Shown here: in pieces, positions 8,866-16,719 of the stretch
How the letters are laid out: the number at the start of each line of letters is the position of its first letter
Position numbering within the stretch: position 1 is the first letter of the stretch
Source: Parvicella sp964387945
GTDB lineage: Bacteria > Bacteroidota > Bacteroidia > Flavobacteriales_D > Parvicellaceae
Assembly: GCA_964387945.1 (NCBI GenBank)
Contig: CAYLYX010000016.1
Coordinates: 3,141-67,140, forward strand
DNA: 64,000 nucleotides
Reading direction: 5' to 3'
Made by a program: the position numbers and the translations under genes
The notes under the pieces: model-generated
What the model was told of the DNA's origin: nothing
The model's database searches: none
The model's input: only the letters and a program-made list of their open reading frames with translations

Positions 8866-10686
8866 TCAGAATTCTAGTCGTAATTGGAGTGGGGCATAGG
8901 ATGATAGGTGCAATTCGCCCTCAACTTGGTCTGCAAGTGCACAGATAACGGTAAAACCGAGCGTCTCCTGTTCCTCAATTTTGAAGTTTTCAGGCAGACC
9001 ACTTCCGTTATCAGCATATTCAAGCAGTAGTTTTTGATTAAGTTCAGTAATTGAGATATCAATGGCTCCTGTATGGTTCTCGTTGAAGGCATGTTTAAGG
9101 CTATTACTGATAAGTTCACTCAAAATTAACCCAATCGGTACCGATTTATCAATATCTAACTGAATGGGGTTTACCTTAACATCAAACTTAATCGATAGCT
9201 CGGTTGAGTTGGAGAGCATTTTTAGGTTATCTACCAATTCACTTACGTATGACTGTAAATCTACGGAGTTGTAATTATCATCTTGATAAAGTCCTTTGTG
9301 CATTAATGCAATCGCCTGAACCCTGGACTTGCTTTCATCAATCGCCTCTCTAGCAGATTCGTTTTCCATAGTAGCAGACTGTAAGTTGAGCAGGCTGGCA
9401 ATGAGTTGAAGGTTGTTTTTAACCCGGTGATGAACCTCCTTTAGTAACGTCTCTTTTTGATGAAGTGCTTTATCAATTTTTTTGTTCTTCTCTTCAATTT
9501 CTTTAGAGGTTTGAAGTAGTAATTTCCTCGTTTTTATCGAACGATTATAGAGAATCAATACCACAAGAATAGCAATGGCTACGATCACAATCCCGATTCC
9601 CAGAATAATATTGACTTCTCTTTGCTTTTCGCGAATCTCTTCAGAGTGTGCCAGCTTTTCTTCAGCTAGTTTAAGCTTTTCGTCTTCCTTATATTTTTGC
9701 GTAAGCGCTTCTAGTTGAGCACTGTATTGTTCGTCTCTGATACTATCAGAGTAGGCAATGTATTGATAGTAACTTTCCAGCGCACTTTGGAAATCACCTT
9801 GTTGTTCGTAGAGATTGGTAAAACCTTTGTAGGCGAATTTGATTTCTTCTAGGTTTTGAAGTTCCTGACCCAAAAACAGGTTGATGTTAAAGTACTTCTT
9901 CGAAGAATCATATTCGTTGAGTCCGAGAAAGGCATCCCCCAAATTGTAAGCTGTCAAAGACATGCCGTACTTGTCGTTCATCTCGTAGTAGATGTTAAAT
10001 CCCTTTTTGTAATACGAAGCTGCCTGAATATAGTCTTCTTTGTCTAGATAGATGTTCCCAGTGTTGGAATAGAGTCCCGCTGTCATCTTACGGTCTTTGG
10101 GGTTAAACTTCTCGGTGAGGCTAATGGCCTCTTTCAATAGGCTTTCTGCTGCATCAACACTATCTAAATAATAGAGCGCATTACCTTTTCCGATGAGTGC
10201 GTTGATTTTGTAAAGCGGTAAGTTATCCGCTTCAGATTTTTTGATGGAGAGGTTATAATAAGGAAAGCTACTCTCAAATTCACCCCTCAGCGTGTACATA
10301 TGCCCGATGATGGTATTCCCTTCAATGATTCCCTTTGAATAATTGATAGACTCAAAATAAGACAGTGCCTTTAGTGAATTATTTATGGCTTCATTGAACT
10401 TGCTTCTCACTTTAGCCACATTGGCATACGTAATGTGATATTCACCTTTGATTTTTGGGTCGTCAGAAGCATCGGCCAGTTCCCAGCATAGATTGAGGTA
10501 GTAGTCACAGCTGTCGTTGTCACTATACATGTAGTGCTCAACCAGAGCAATGCCCGTATTGAATTTCTCCGCTCCGTTGGTTTGCTTAAAGGTTGAAATT
10601 AGTTTACCTACTTTGCCTTGCGCATGAGCGGAATGAACAAATGCGCATAGCAGAACGAATGCCAGTATTTTTAATGGACGCTGCAA
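8866..10686 (-). CDS. TPR-containing sensor histidine kinase (HisKA_2/HWE-like), paralogue 2
   Basis: 606 residues with the same layout as its neighbour: signal peptide (ILAFVLLCAFVHSAHAQ), a TPR array, a coiled coil, one membrane segment (VNIILGIGIVIVAIAILVVLILY, about residues 358-380), HisKA_2 (LLKEVHHRVKNNLQLIASLL) and HATPase (SELISNSLKHAF, YADNGSGLP). The open frame starts at a TTG (10686). No upstream in-frame ATG exists and the signal peptide begins right there, so a TTG start is likely real. A TAnnTTTG box lies 23 bp upstream on the same strand, back to back with the tmRNA promoter. The duplication pair probably responds to different signals through a shared output. Confidence 0.91.
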   Translation of the reverse strand: MQRPLKILAFVLLCAFVHSAHAQGKVGKLISTFKQTNGAEKFNTGIALVEHYMYSDNDSCDYYLNLCWELADASDDPKIKGEYHITYANVAKVRSKFNEAINNSLKALSYFESINYSKGIIEGNTIIGHMYTLRGEFESSFPYYNLSIKKSEADNLPLYKINALIGKGNALYYLDSVDAAESLLKEAISLTEKFNPKDRKMTAGLYSNTGNIYLDKEDYIQAASYYKKGFNIYYEMNDKYGMSLTAYNLGDAFLGLNEYDSSKKYFNINLFLGQELQNLEEIKFAYKGFTNLYEQQGDFQSALESYYQYIAYSDSIRDEQYSAQLEALTQKYKEDEKLKLAEEKLAHSEEIREKQREVNIILGIGIVIVAIAILVVLILYNRSIKTRKLLLQTSKEIEEKNKKIDKALHQKETLLKEVHHRVKNNLQLIASLLNLQSATMENESAREAIDESKSRVQAIALMHKGLYQDDNYNSVDLQSYVSELVDNLKMLSNSTELSIKFDVKVNPIQLDIDKSVPIGLILSELISNSLKHAFNENHTGAIDISITELNQKLLLEYADNGSGLPENFKIEEQETLGFTVICALADQVEGELHLSSYAPLQLRLEF

Positions 10687-10708
10687 AGCTGAGGTGGTTA
10701 ATATTAGT

Positions 10709-10716
10709 CAAAATTA
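10709..10716 (-). promoter_or_regulatory. -7 box for histidine kinase paralogue 2
   Basis: The minus strand reads TAATTTTG (TAnnTTTG), 23 bp upstream of the TTG start, divergent from the tmRNA promoter. Confidence 0.4.
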
Positions 10717-10728
10717 CGACATTTCAGT

Positions 10729-10736
10729 TATCTTTG
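10729..10736 (+). promoter_or_regulatory. -7 box for tmRNA (ssrA)
   Basis: TATCTTTG matches TAnnTTTG and lies 22 bp before the mature tmRNA 5' end. Confidence 0.5.
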
Positions 10737-10758
10737 TATTGAATCGTTATCAAAACAT

Positions 10759-11157
10759 GGGGCCGACTTTGGATTTGACGGCAAGAGAAATGGTTCTGTA
10801 AGCATACCGAGTGTTGAGAGTGTGACTCGTAAATCCCTATTCTCATCTCTATAAACGGAGAAAACAACTACGCACTTGCTGCCTAATTACTAGATGTAAT
10901 TACGCTTAATCGATCCCGCTAGGCGGGACGACAAGTTACCCGGCTACTGACTACACGTTCAGCGGTTTTTAGCACTGGGTATCGTTGGTCTGAACTAGTT
11001 GAGGTCTTGCTTCGGGGCCGATATGAAATTTAAGAAGCTAAGCTATAGTTGGGCTGTTTGTGGTCAGGCTATAGTCGAAAACTAATCGCAAAATAAGTAT
11101 GTAGAAAGCTTAATCGTTCCTTGTTTGGACGAGGGTTCGAACCCCTCCGGCTCCACC
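10759..11157 (+). ncRNA. ssrA: Transfer-messenger RNA (tmRNA)
   Basis: Rescues stalled ribosomes by trans-translation. The 5' end GGGGCCG pairs with the 3' end CGGCTCC (11148-11154) to form the tRNA-like acceptor stem, with a T-arm GAGGG-TTCGAAC-CCCTC just before it. The reading frame at 10857-10886 (GGAGAAAACAAC..., ending in TAA) encodes the degradation tag GENNYALAA, close to known Bacteroidota tags. After the discriminator A and CC the next base is T, so the terminal CCA is not fully encoded and must be finished enzymatically. The 3' end doubles as the insertion site of the adjacent serine recombinase, whose reading frame extends antisense into it. Confidence 0.95.
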
Positions 11158-12677
11158 TGAGAGGACAGCCTCGAAAAATTAAGAGGTTGTCCTTTTTTAT
11201 TTGTCCCGAAAGCCCCGCCATGCTTGAGAATTAGTTTGAAGGCAGAATTTATCTCTGGGGTTCGACAAATTTTTCCGTCAAAAATTATTTGATCAACGAA
11301 TATCGAACCCAGTATCTTTTGCTTTAGACTTACTGATGCCAAATCGTGCATTTTACCTAGGTTTTTCAGCAAATGGATGCCTGAAAGAATGAAGTTTTCA
11401 AAATTGGTACTACTGACCTTTATGTTCCTCATTTTTTGATTGATTTCAAACAATTCTTGATTGAATCGTGCCTTCATAGATTTGTAATCTTCGGCATCAA
11501 CCGTTCCGTCCACAAGTAGATCCTGAAGATTAGTCAATCGTTCTTTGATTTTTTCTTGCTGAACTTTTAATCCATTCGTTATGACCTTTTCGTCACTACC
11601 TGATTTTACCAAAATCTCTTTTACAATGGAATCATAGATTGCTTTTATCCCTTTGTTGAATTTGACTGATTCCATGAAGTTGGTCAATAATTCATGTATA
11701 GCATCTGCTCTGTAGCGTTCTTTACGGCAGTAATTGCAATGGTAGTAGTAATATCTTACACCTAATTTTCCTCTGGAAGCTGATCCGGTCAGGTTTTTGC
11801 CGCAATTGGAACATTGGAGCTTTCCTCTCAGGTACAAGTCATCTCGTTTCTTAGTTACTTTGGCAACACTGTTCAATCGCTTTTTTGTTCCATCTAACGC
11901 ATTCTGCACTCTGTAAAACAAGTCTTCTGAAATCAACCCTTGATGAACTGCCTCAACTACCATTTCGGGTTCGTCTCCCTCGGCAGGAACAATCATTTTA
12001 CCAATGTATAATTCCCTTCGGAGCAATCGAGAGAAATTACTCTTGGACAATCTTAATCCCTTTGCAGCAAGTTCTGATCTTATTTCAGCTTGAGTAACAC
12101 CATCCGCAAAGGCTTCAAAGGCGTATCGAATTAAATCGGCATTAGACTCATGAGGAACGATTATGGGCTTGTTTTGCTCATCCCTCATGTTACGATATCC
12201 AACTGGCGCTTTTCGAATCCATCTCCCTTGCTTTAATGCTTGACGAATACCACCTCTGATCTTTATTGATCTTCGATCATTGTCAATTTCAGGCATGGCA
12301 AGATAGAGAGCAAGCATTGCTTTTGTTTCAGGAATGCTAAAGTCAATTTGCTGTTCAATTGCCTGTGGTTGGATTTTGTATTTATTGGTCAATTCAGCAA
12401 TTACAGAATAAGCACCTGCAATATCTCTTGCGAATCGATCCCACGTTGTAAAGAGCAAATAATCTATGTCTTTGTGGTTTTTCTTTACATAGGTCATCCA
12501 TTCTTTCCAAGATGGTCGGTCAAATGACTTGGCAGAATGATCTTCATTGAATTGGTAAACAATCTCAATTTGTTCTTTCTCACAATATCTTTCCAGCCTT
12601 TCTAATTGATCATCTAAACTGTAACCTTTCGCTTGTTCGTCAGAACTAACCCGACACATTATTGCTGCTCTCTTCAT
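11082..12677 (-). CDS. Large serine recombinase (site-specific integrase of the island)
   Basis: 531 residues. The N-terminal resolvase domain has the catalytic serine motif CRVSSDEQ (residues 8-15) and the conserved WDRFARD. A 'recombinase' domain follows (ending about 'LYIGKMIVP'), then a zinc ribbon with C..C and C..C pairs (CSNCGKNL...HCNYC) and a C-terminal coiled coil. This is the layout of large serine integrases that move phages and integrative elements. The last 24 residues (from VEPEGFEPSS) are encoded antisense within the tmRNA, and the codons before them cross the tmRNA terminator. The tail is therefore read from the host side of the junction and is probably dispensable. A small gene upstream overlaps it by 32 bp. 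Confidence 0.93.
   Translation of the reverse strand: MKRAAIMCRVSSDEQAKGYSLDDQLERLERYCEKEQIEIVYQFNEDHSAKSFDRPSWKEWMTYVKKNHKDIDYLLFTTWDRFARDIAGAYSVIAELTNKYKIQPQAIEQQIDFSIPETKAMLALYLAMPEIDNDRRSIKIRGGIRQALKQGRWIRKAPVGYRNMRDEQNKPIIVPHESNADLIRYAFEAFADGVTQAEIRSELAAKGLRLSKSNFSRLLRRELYIGKMIVPAEGDEPEMVVEAVHQGLISEDLFYRVQNALDGTKKRLNSVAKVTKKRDDLYLRGKLQCSNCGKNLTGSASRGKLGVRYYYYHCNYCRKERYRADAIHELLTNFMESVKFNKGIKAIYDSIVKEILVKSGSDEKVITNGLKVQQEKIKERLTNLQDLLVDGTVDAEDYKSMKARFNQELFEINQKMRNIKVSSTNFENFILSGIHLLKNLGKMHDLASVSLKQKILGSIFVDQIIFDGKICRTPEINSAFKLILKHGGAFGTNKKGQPLNFSRLSSQVEPEGFEPSSKQGTIKLSTYLFCD
11162..11198 (+). terminator. Terminator of ssrA
   Basis: Inverted repeat AGGACAGCCTC / GAGGTTGTCCT (one G-U pair) followed by a run of T, starting 5 bases past the tmRNA end. 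It is also read as coding sequence by the recombinase on the other strand. Confidence 0.8.
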
Positions 12678-12864
12678 TGCTTTGTGTTTTTAGTTTGCGT
12701 TGTTGCTCTAGAAACATTTGCACATTCAAACGAGCCAATTTTACTAACCAGTCTTTGATTTGTAATAATTCTTCGTCTGTGTACTTTTCCTTTTTCGGAT
12801 CTAAGAGCTCTCTGCATTTTTCTAATGAAATCATTTTAGTTTCGAGTTGTCGGAAGCTCCTCAT
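12646..12864 (-). CDS. Small helical protein upstream of the recombinase
   Basis: 72 residues, highly charged and predicted helical (MISLEKCRELLDPKKEKYTDEELLQIKDW followed by LVKLARLNVQMFLEQQRK). It overlaps the recombinase start by 32 bp, which suggests translational coupling, and may be a small accessory or directionality factor; that role is inferred only from position. The ATG at 12864 is used here; the ATG at 12834 (MISLEKC) would give 62 residues. No family recognised. Confidence 0.55.
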   Translation of the reverse strand: MRSFRQLETKMISLEKCRELLDPKKEKYTDEELLQIKDWLVKLARLNVQMFLEQQRKLKTQSNEESSNNVSG

Positions 12865-12900
12865 TTCGGTAGCTGTCCACTCGTATCTATTCGCTTGGGC

Positions 12901-13818
12901 TTATCCCATAGCACTCACTTTATGTTTTGTTTTTCTTCTCAAGCAGGTGATTTTCCCATCTTGAGTTTTATAATTTATCTCTTGGTAATTATTACGCATG
13001 ATAAAATCAACCAACTTACCTTGTGCTTGTTTGATGTCGATATTTTCTTCGGTCTCAATTAGGGATATTTCCTTGTCCTGATTGAATTTTACAAGTAAAG
13101 AAATCAAGTTGCCCTTTCTAAGTTGTTCAATTACTTGTCTTTCGGCAAAAGTCAGTTGAAGCATATCTTTCTCCTCAAAAAGTCCCAACTCTTCTTTGGT
13201 TAAGAAGTCTGCTATGATTGATTTAATCGGAATTGCCAAATAAGGGGCGTTAAGGATGTAATCGAAAGCAATGTTCTCTCGATTCGGCACTCCAAAAGAT
13301 ATTACAGAACTTCCATTTTTATTAATTACCAAGTGATAATCCACACGATCTGTGAAAGTTCCATAAATTAATCCACCAAGAACTGTTTGAGCCATGTTCA
13401 ATTCTTCCGAATCCAAGAATTTTACAAGTTCATTTGGTTCAATGATATCTCCATCAAGTTCGAGTAAATCAACTATTTCTTGTAGTTCAGGATTTTCATT
13501 ATAACCTTTTGGGTTTTCAATTATTGAAAGCAGGAGCTCTTTAACTCCTGTTTCCATCATTAAATGCTCCTTAACCATTCTGATAGCATCAATTGAGACA
13601 CCAAATGACCGTAATTGCTCAATGATCTTGATCCATACGTATTCGAGTATGTTATACTTTCTTCTACCCGATGTAGGTTTGTCATCAATGAACAAGCCTG
13701 CTCGTGACCAATCCAATACATTTTTGTTGCTAATCCCAATCTCTTTAAGGCTATACCGTTTATTGGTCAGGAACTTATAGAGTTGTATCTGATCTTTATA
13801 TTTTATTGCTTCCATCAT
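12901..13818 (-). CDS. MerR-like DNA-binding regulator of the island
   Basis: 305 residues. The first ~90 have the look of a MerR winged helix: 'YSLKEIGISNKNVLDWSRAGLF' for the helix-turn-helix, then 'SGRRKYNILEYVWIKIIEQLRSFGVSIDAIRMVKEHL', which matches the typical 'Y...dv..l..I..lr..G.sl..I' pattern. The remaining 200 residues, including 'TDRVDYHLVINKNGSSVISFG', have no recognised effector domain. Two Met codons open the frame. It probably controls recombination or mobility genes of the element. It lies just upstream of the small protein/recombinase pair on the same strand. Confidence 0.65.
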   Translation of the reverse strand: MMEAIKYKDQIQLYKFLTNKRYSLKEIGISNKNVLDWSRAGLFIDDKPTSGRRKYNILEYVWIKIIEQLRSFGVSIDAIRMVKEHLMMETGVKELLLSIIENPKGYNENPELQEIVDLLELDGDIIEPNELVKFLDSEELNMAQTVLGGLIYGTFTDRVDYHLVINKNGSSVISFGVPNRENIAFDYILNAPYLAIPIKSIIADFLTKEELGLFEEKDMLQLTFAERQVIEQLRKGNLISLLVKFNQDKEISLIETEENIDIKQAQGKLVDFIMRNNYQEINYKTQDGKITCLRRKTKHKVSAMG

Positions 13819-13851
13819 TATCTACATTACCGTTATGTAATTTTAAAACTA

Positions 13852-13885
13852 GGTCAAAAAAAAGAGGTAACAAGTTTGAGTTACC
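13852..13885 (-). terminator. Terminator downstream of the 78-aa gene
   Basis: On the minus strand the arms GGTAAC / GTTACC enclose an 8-base loop and are followed by TC and a run of eight T residues. It separates the 13908-15916 block from the MerR-like gene. Confidence 0.6.
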
Positions 13886-13907
13886 AACAGCAAAAAATGC
13901 CGTTTTT

Positions 13908-14144
13908 TCAGATCAAGGTTTGATGCATTTGGTGTATTTCACGCAATAAAATCGATAAATCGTACAAATATTTTGGTTTTATCTTTTTGTAAATAATCAG
14001 GAAAGCTTCTTTGGGAGCGACTTTCGCCAACTCAATAGCTCTTTTTATTTTGTCATCATTTACACCGCTTAATTTTAATATTCCATGCAGTAGAACTTGA
14101 ACCAAAATTGGCTTAAATGCTTCTATTTTATCGTGATTGTCCAT
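13908..14144 (-). CDS. Hypothetical small protein of the island
   Basis: 78 residues, basic and mostly helical: 'MDNHDKIEAFKPILVQVLLHGILKLSGVNDDKIKRAIELAKV...'. No signal peptide, membrane segment or known motif. It sits 32 bp downstream of the coiled-coil protein gene and is followed by a good terminator, so it is probably the last gene of that small operon. Function unknown. Confidence 0.5.
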   Translation of the reverse strand: MDNHDKIEAFKPILVQVLLHGILKLSGVNDDKIKRAIELAKVAPKEAFLIIYKKIKPKYLYDLSILLREIHQMHQTLI

Positions 14145-14176
14145 TTTCTTGTGTTTTTCTGTTAATAATTCCTTTC

Positions 14177-15019
14177 CTATGATGCTTCTGGAGCACTTCT
14201 TTTCTTGTTTTCGTCTTCAATGAGTTTATTGACACCATTTCGAATAGTTTCAGATTTGGAAATCGCCAACATTAGGTTAACTACCTGTTTAACTCCTCCA
14301 GCTCCGTATCTTTCATAAATATCATTGAAAACTTCTTCTTGCTCAGAAAGATCTTCAGAGTCATTGTCTTCCTCATTAACTTCAACCTCTACTTCGGATT
14401 GATTTTGAGATGTTTCAGTTCCAGATAATGTTGGTGTAGCTTGTCCTTTGAAAGCTCCCATTAGGGCAATGCCATCTTTTAACAATCCTCTAAGATCAGT
14501 CTTGCCTCTCAGTTCTTCTAATTCTCCTTCTAACTCTTCGATTAGTTCTTCTTGCTCGGCAACCTTTTCTTTCAAGGATTTGATCAGATATTCCTGATCT
14601 TTCTTTGCTAATGCTTCCTCAATTTTCTTGTCGACATCTACAGGTGCGTTTATGCCGGATAAAGGTTTGTCTTTGAGGTAAAATAGGTGGCGGTTACAAT
14701 TGTTAGAATTACCGAAATAAAGGATTACTTCAATCGCTTCTGTTGACGAATCCACAAATTCTTTGTAATCGTCAAACATTCGAAGATTAGTGGTCTTATA
14801 TACACAAAACTCACCATCTACCTTAATTCCATAAAAACGTTCTTCTCCACGTTGTTTTTGGTTTTCAAGTAGTCGTTTTAGTCGATCGACTGCTTCGTCA
14901 GAATAACTTTTCGTAAAAATTCGCTGACTGGACCTGGATGGAACACTCCGTTTCCCATTCCATTTTTTCTTTTTGTTTTGTTCAAATTCCATGGTACTTT
15001 TTTCTACAAGATTACGCAT
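14177..15019 (-). CDS. Hypothetical protein with acidic coiled coil
   Basis: 280 residues in three parts. The N-terminal part is basic (KKKKWNGKRSVPSRSSQR, then 'DEAVDRLKRLLENQKQRGEERFYGIKVDGE'). A central coiled coil lies at about 150-185 (LKEKVAEQEELIEELEGELEEL). An acidic linker leads to a short helical C-terminus ending in a basic tail. The N-terminal region may bind DNA, but no family is recognised. The ATG at 15019 gives this length; the ATG at 14992 (MEFEQNKKKK) is an alternative. It lies 45 bp downstream of the gene that follows the 10-bp repeat array, so it may be part of a replication or transfer module. Confidence 0.6.
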   Translation of the reverse strand: MRNLVEKSTMEFEQNKKKKWNGKRSVPSRSSQRIFTKSYSDEAVDRLKRLLENQKQRGEERFYGIKVDGEFCVYKTTNLRMFDDYKEFVDSSTEAIEVILYFGNSNNCNRHLFYLKDKPLSGINAPVDVDKKIEEALAKKDQEYLIKSLKEKVAEQEELIEELEGELEELRGKTDLRGLLKDGIALMGAFKGQATPTLSGTETSQNQSEVEVEVNEEDNDSEDLSEQEEVFNDIYERYGAGGVKQVVNLMLAISKSETIRNGVNKLIEDENKKRSAPEAS

Positions 15020-15064
15020 GGATTTCCCTGTCGGGGGTGGTTTGGATTGCCCCGAATGTGGTAA

Positions 15065-15916
15065 CTATTTCAAATTTTCTTTGATTTCCTTTATTTCTTC
15101 CTGAATCATTCGCTGTGCTTTATCCAGTTGAAGCTTTTGAAAATAGGGTAATATGGTTTCCAAATCTTTCAGATAGGCTTTGTCCGACTTTCCATTGAAC
15201 ATTTTCTTCAAAATTCCATATTTGGCAGAATTATCCAATACGGTAATAGGTTGATTGGAAAGTAAATGAAGAAAGCGAGCTACATCCGTCATATTTACAT
15301 CTGCTCTGGGTGTTATTCCGATATGTTCCATTAAAAAATACAGTGCTAGAGCTTGTTGTTTGTCTGAAAAGGTAACTGAATACTCGTGCTTCCGATTTAA
15401 TGCACCCTTTTCCATTTCCGAAATGGGAGCATCCAAACTAAAAGGTTCTATTTCTTCGGACTTGGGGTATTTTTCCAACAAAGATTTAATCGCCAGAAAA
15501 AATGCGAGTAAATCAGTTAATTCATGATATTCCAGCGACATGAGGTATTGCTCGTTTCCAATACGGTCAGATAGAAAATGAAAGCTGTCATTTCTCTCTT
15601 CTTCATACATTTCTTCCAGAAGTGCTATTTCAATATCTGTCCTGAATTTAATATCTGGAAGTTTGGAGAACGTTTCATCCAAAGCTGATAAGCTATTAAG
15701 CCTGTAATGATGAAGGAAAATTCTTGACAAAAAATTGAAGAAGATGGATTCTTTTGGAATTTTCGGATTTCTTTCAAAAATGGAAGACCGATAAAAGGCA
15801 GAAGCATATTTCTTATTATCAGATTGCTCAATTTTCTGCAAGTACAAGTTCTCTAGTTCAAGAATGTACTTTGATACTAGGTCTTCAAAAAAGTTATCTG
15901 ATTTGCTTACTTCCAC
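15065..15916 (-). CDS. Hypothetical protein, weakly RteC-like C-terminus
   Basis: 283 residues, GTG start (no in-frame ATG upstream). All-helical, with many 'L..LY' and 'FF..FLSRIFLHHY' segments. The C-terminal third, 'ALALYFLMEHIGITPRADVNMTDVARFLHLL...', recalls the RteC family, which controls excision and transfer of Bacteroides elements; the resemblance is by eye only. It is transcribed away from the 10-bp direct-repeat array that begins 35 bp upstream of its start, which suggests the protein, or a neighbour, binds those repeats. Confidence 0.55.
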   Translation of the reverse strand: MEVSKSDNFFEDLVSKYILELENLYLQKIEQSDNKKYASAFYRSSIFERNPKIPKESIFFNFLSRIFLHHYRLNSLSALDETFSKLPDIKFRTDIEIALLEEMYEEERNDSFHFLSDRIGNEQYLMSLEYHELTDLLAFFLAIKSLLEKYPKSEEIEPFSLDAPISEMEKGALNRKHEYSVTFSDKQQALALYFLMEHIGITPRADVNMTDVARFLHLLSNQPITVLDNSAKYGILKKMFNGKSDKAYLKDLETILPYFQKLQLDKAQRMIQEEIKEIKENLK

Positions 15917-15950
15917 ATAGAAATAACGCCAAAATATTCTGTTTGTTACT

Positions 15951-16010
15951 CAACGATACACAATGATAAACAACGATACACAACTGTAATCAATGATAAA
16001 CAATGATTTT
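15951..16010. repeat. Array of six 10-bp direct repeats (iteron-like)
   Basis: Six contiguous decamers: CAACGATACA, CAATGATAAA, CAACGATACA, CAACTGTAAT, CAATGATAAA, CAATGATTTT. Two pairs are identical and the rest differ at few positions; the consensus is CAAyGATAmA. The period equals about one helical turn. The array fills most of the gap between the defence operon and the mobility block, just upstream of the 15916 GTG start, as expected for an iteron origin or a cooperative operator. Confidence 0.75.
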
Positions 16011-16020
16011 TAATTATAAC

Positions 16021-16719
16021 CTAAACCATTATTTCTTCCAATCTGGTTTTCCATTTTTCCCAATTTGGAAAAACTGTTTCCTGTAATTCGTAAAAGGCAC
16101 GGCTATGGTTGGGAATTACTAAATGACATAATTCGTGTGTTATTACATATTCAATGCACTTTTTAGGAGCCTTAATGATTTCAGGATTTAGAATGATTTT
16201 TCCATTCGTATGACAACTTCCCCAACGATTTTTCATTCGTCTGATTTCCAGTTGTGGCAAATCGATTTTGTGTTTATCGAAAATTTTAACCTGTTCCTCA
16301 AGAATGTTAGAGAAAACCCTTGTTCCATGATCGTAATACCATTGAGTTAGTTCATGCTTAATTTCAGAAGTCGTGTTGTTTTTAGTCGAAACAAGCAATT
16401 TACCACTTAGTAATTTAACTGACTTAGCATCCGACTTTTGAGTTTTAAGAATGTACCTTCTGCCTAAGTACAAATGAGTTTCTCCTGAAATGTATTGTCG
16501 TTCTGGAGTTCTAGGTAGAAATTGATCAAAATAGCGTTGTTGTTTTAGGATCCATGCTCCTCTTTTGAGGATCTTCTCCTGAATTTCATGAACACTGGAG
16601 TGTAATGGAGCTACAGCCCATACAGATAGATCCGGATGAACTTCAATCCCGAGTGTTTTTCGGTTCGCTCTTTTTAAATGGAATGAAATTTCAGAAGTAC
16701 CATATGCTACTTTCTCCAT
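16021..16719 (-). CDS. YgjP/DUF45-type zinc metallopeptidase linked to hsdR
   Basis: About 232 residues. The signature of the YgjP/WLM-like family is clear: RRMKNRWGSC, then 'INLNPE'-like ILNPEIIKAP and the zinc site YVITHELCHL with a later His (NHSRAFY). Members of this family frequently follow hsdR in type I restriction operons; their role there is not established. The ATG at 16719 overlaps the hsdR stop as TAATG, the same coupling used elsewhere in this operon, so it is preferred over the ATG at 16749, which would add ten residues. It is the last gene of the defence gene string. Confidence 0.88.
   Translation of the reverse strand: MEKVAYGTSEISFHLKRANRKTLGIEVHPDLSVWAVAPLHSSVHEIQEKILKRGAWILKQQRYFDQFLPRTPERQYISGETHLYLGRRYILKTQKSDAKSVKLLSGKLLVSTKNNTTSEIKHELTQWYYDHGTRVFSNILEEQVKIFDKHKIDLPQLEIRRMKNRWGSCHTNGKIILNPEIIKAPKKCIEYVITHELCHLVIPNHSRAFYELQETVFPNWEKWKTRLEEIMV

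Noticed and set aside
10759..11157. Tandem tRNA genes at the recombinase site
   Set aside because: The acceptor-stem pairing and GENNYALAA tag frame identify a single tmRNA. No further tRNA was found.
15951..16010. CRISPR array
   Set aside because: The repeats are 10 bp, contiguous and without unique spacers, and no cas gene is nearby.
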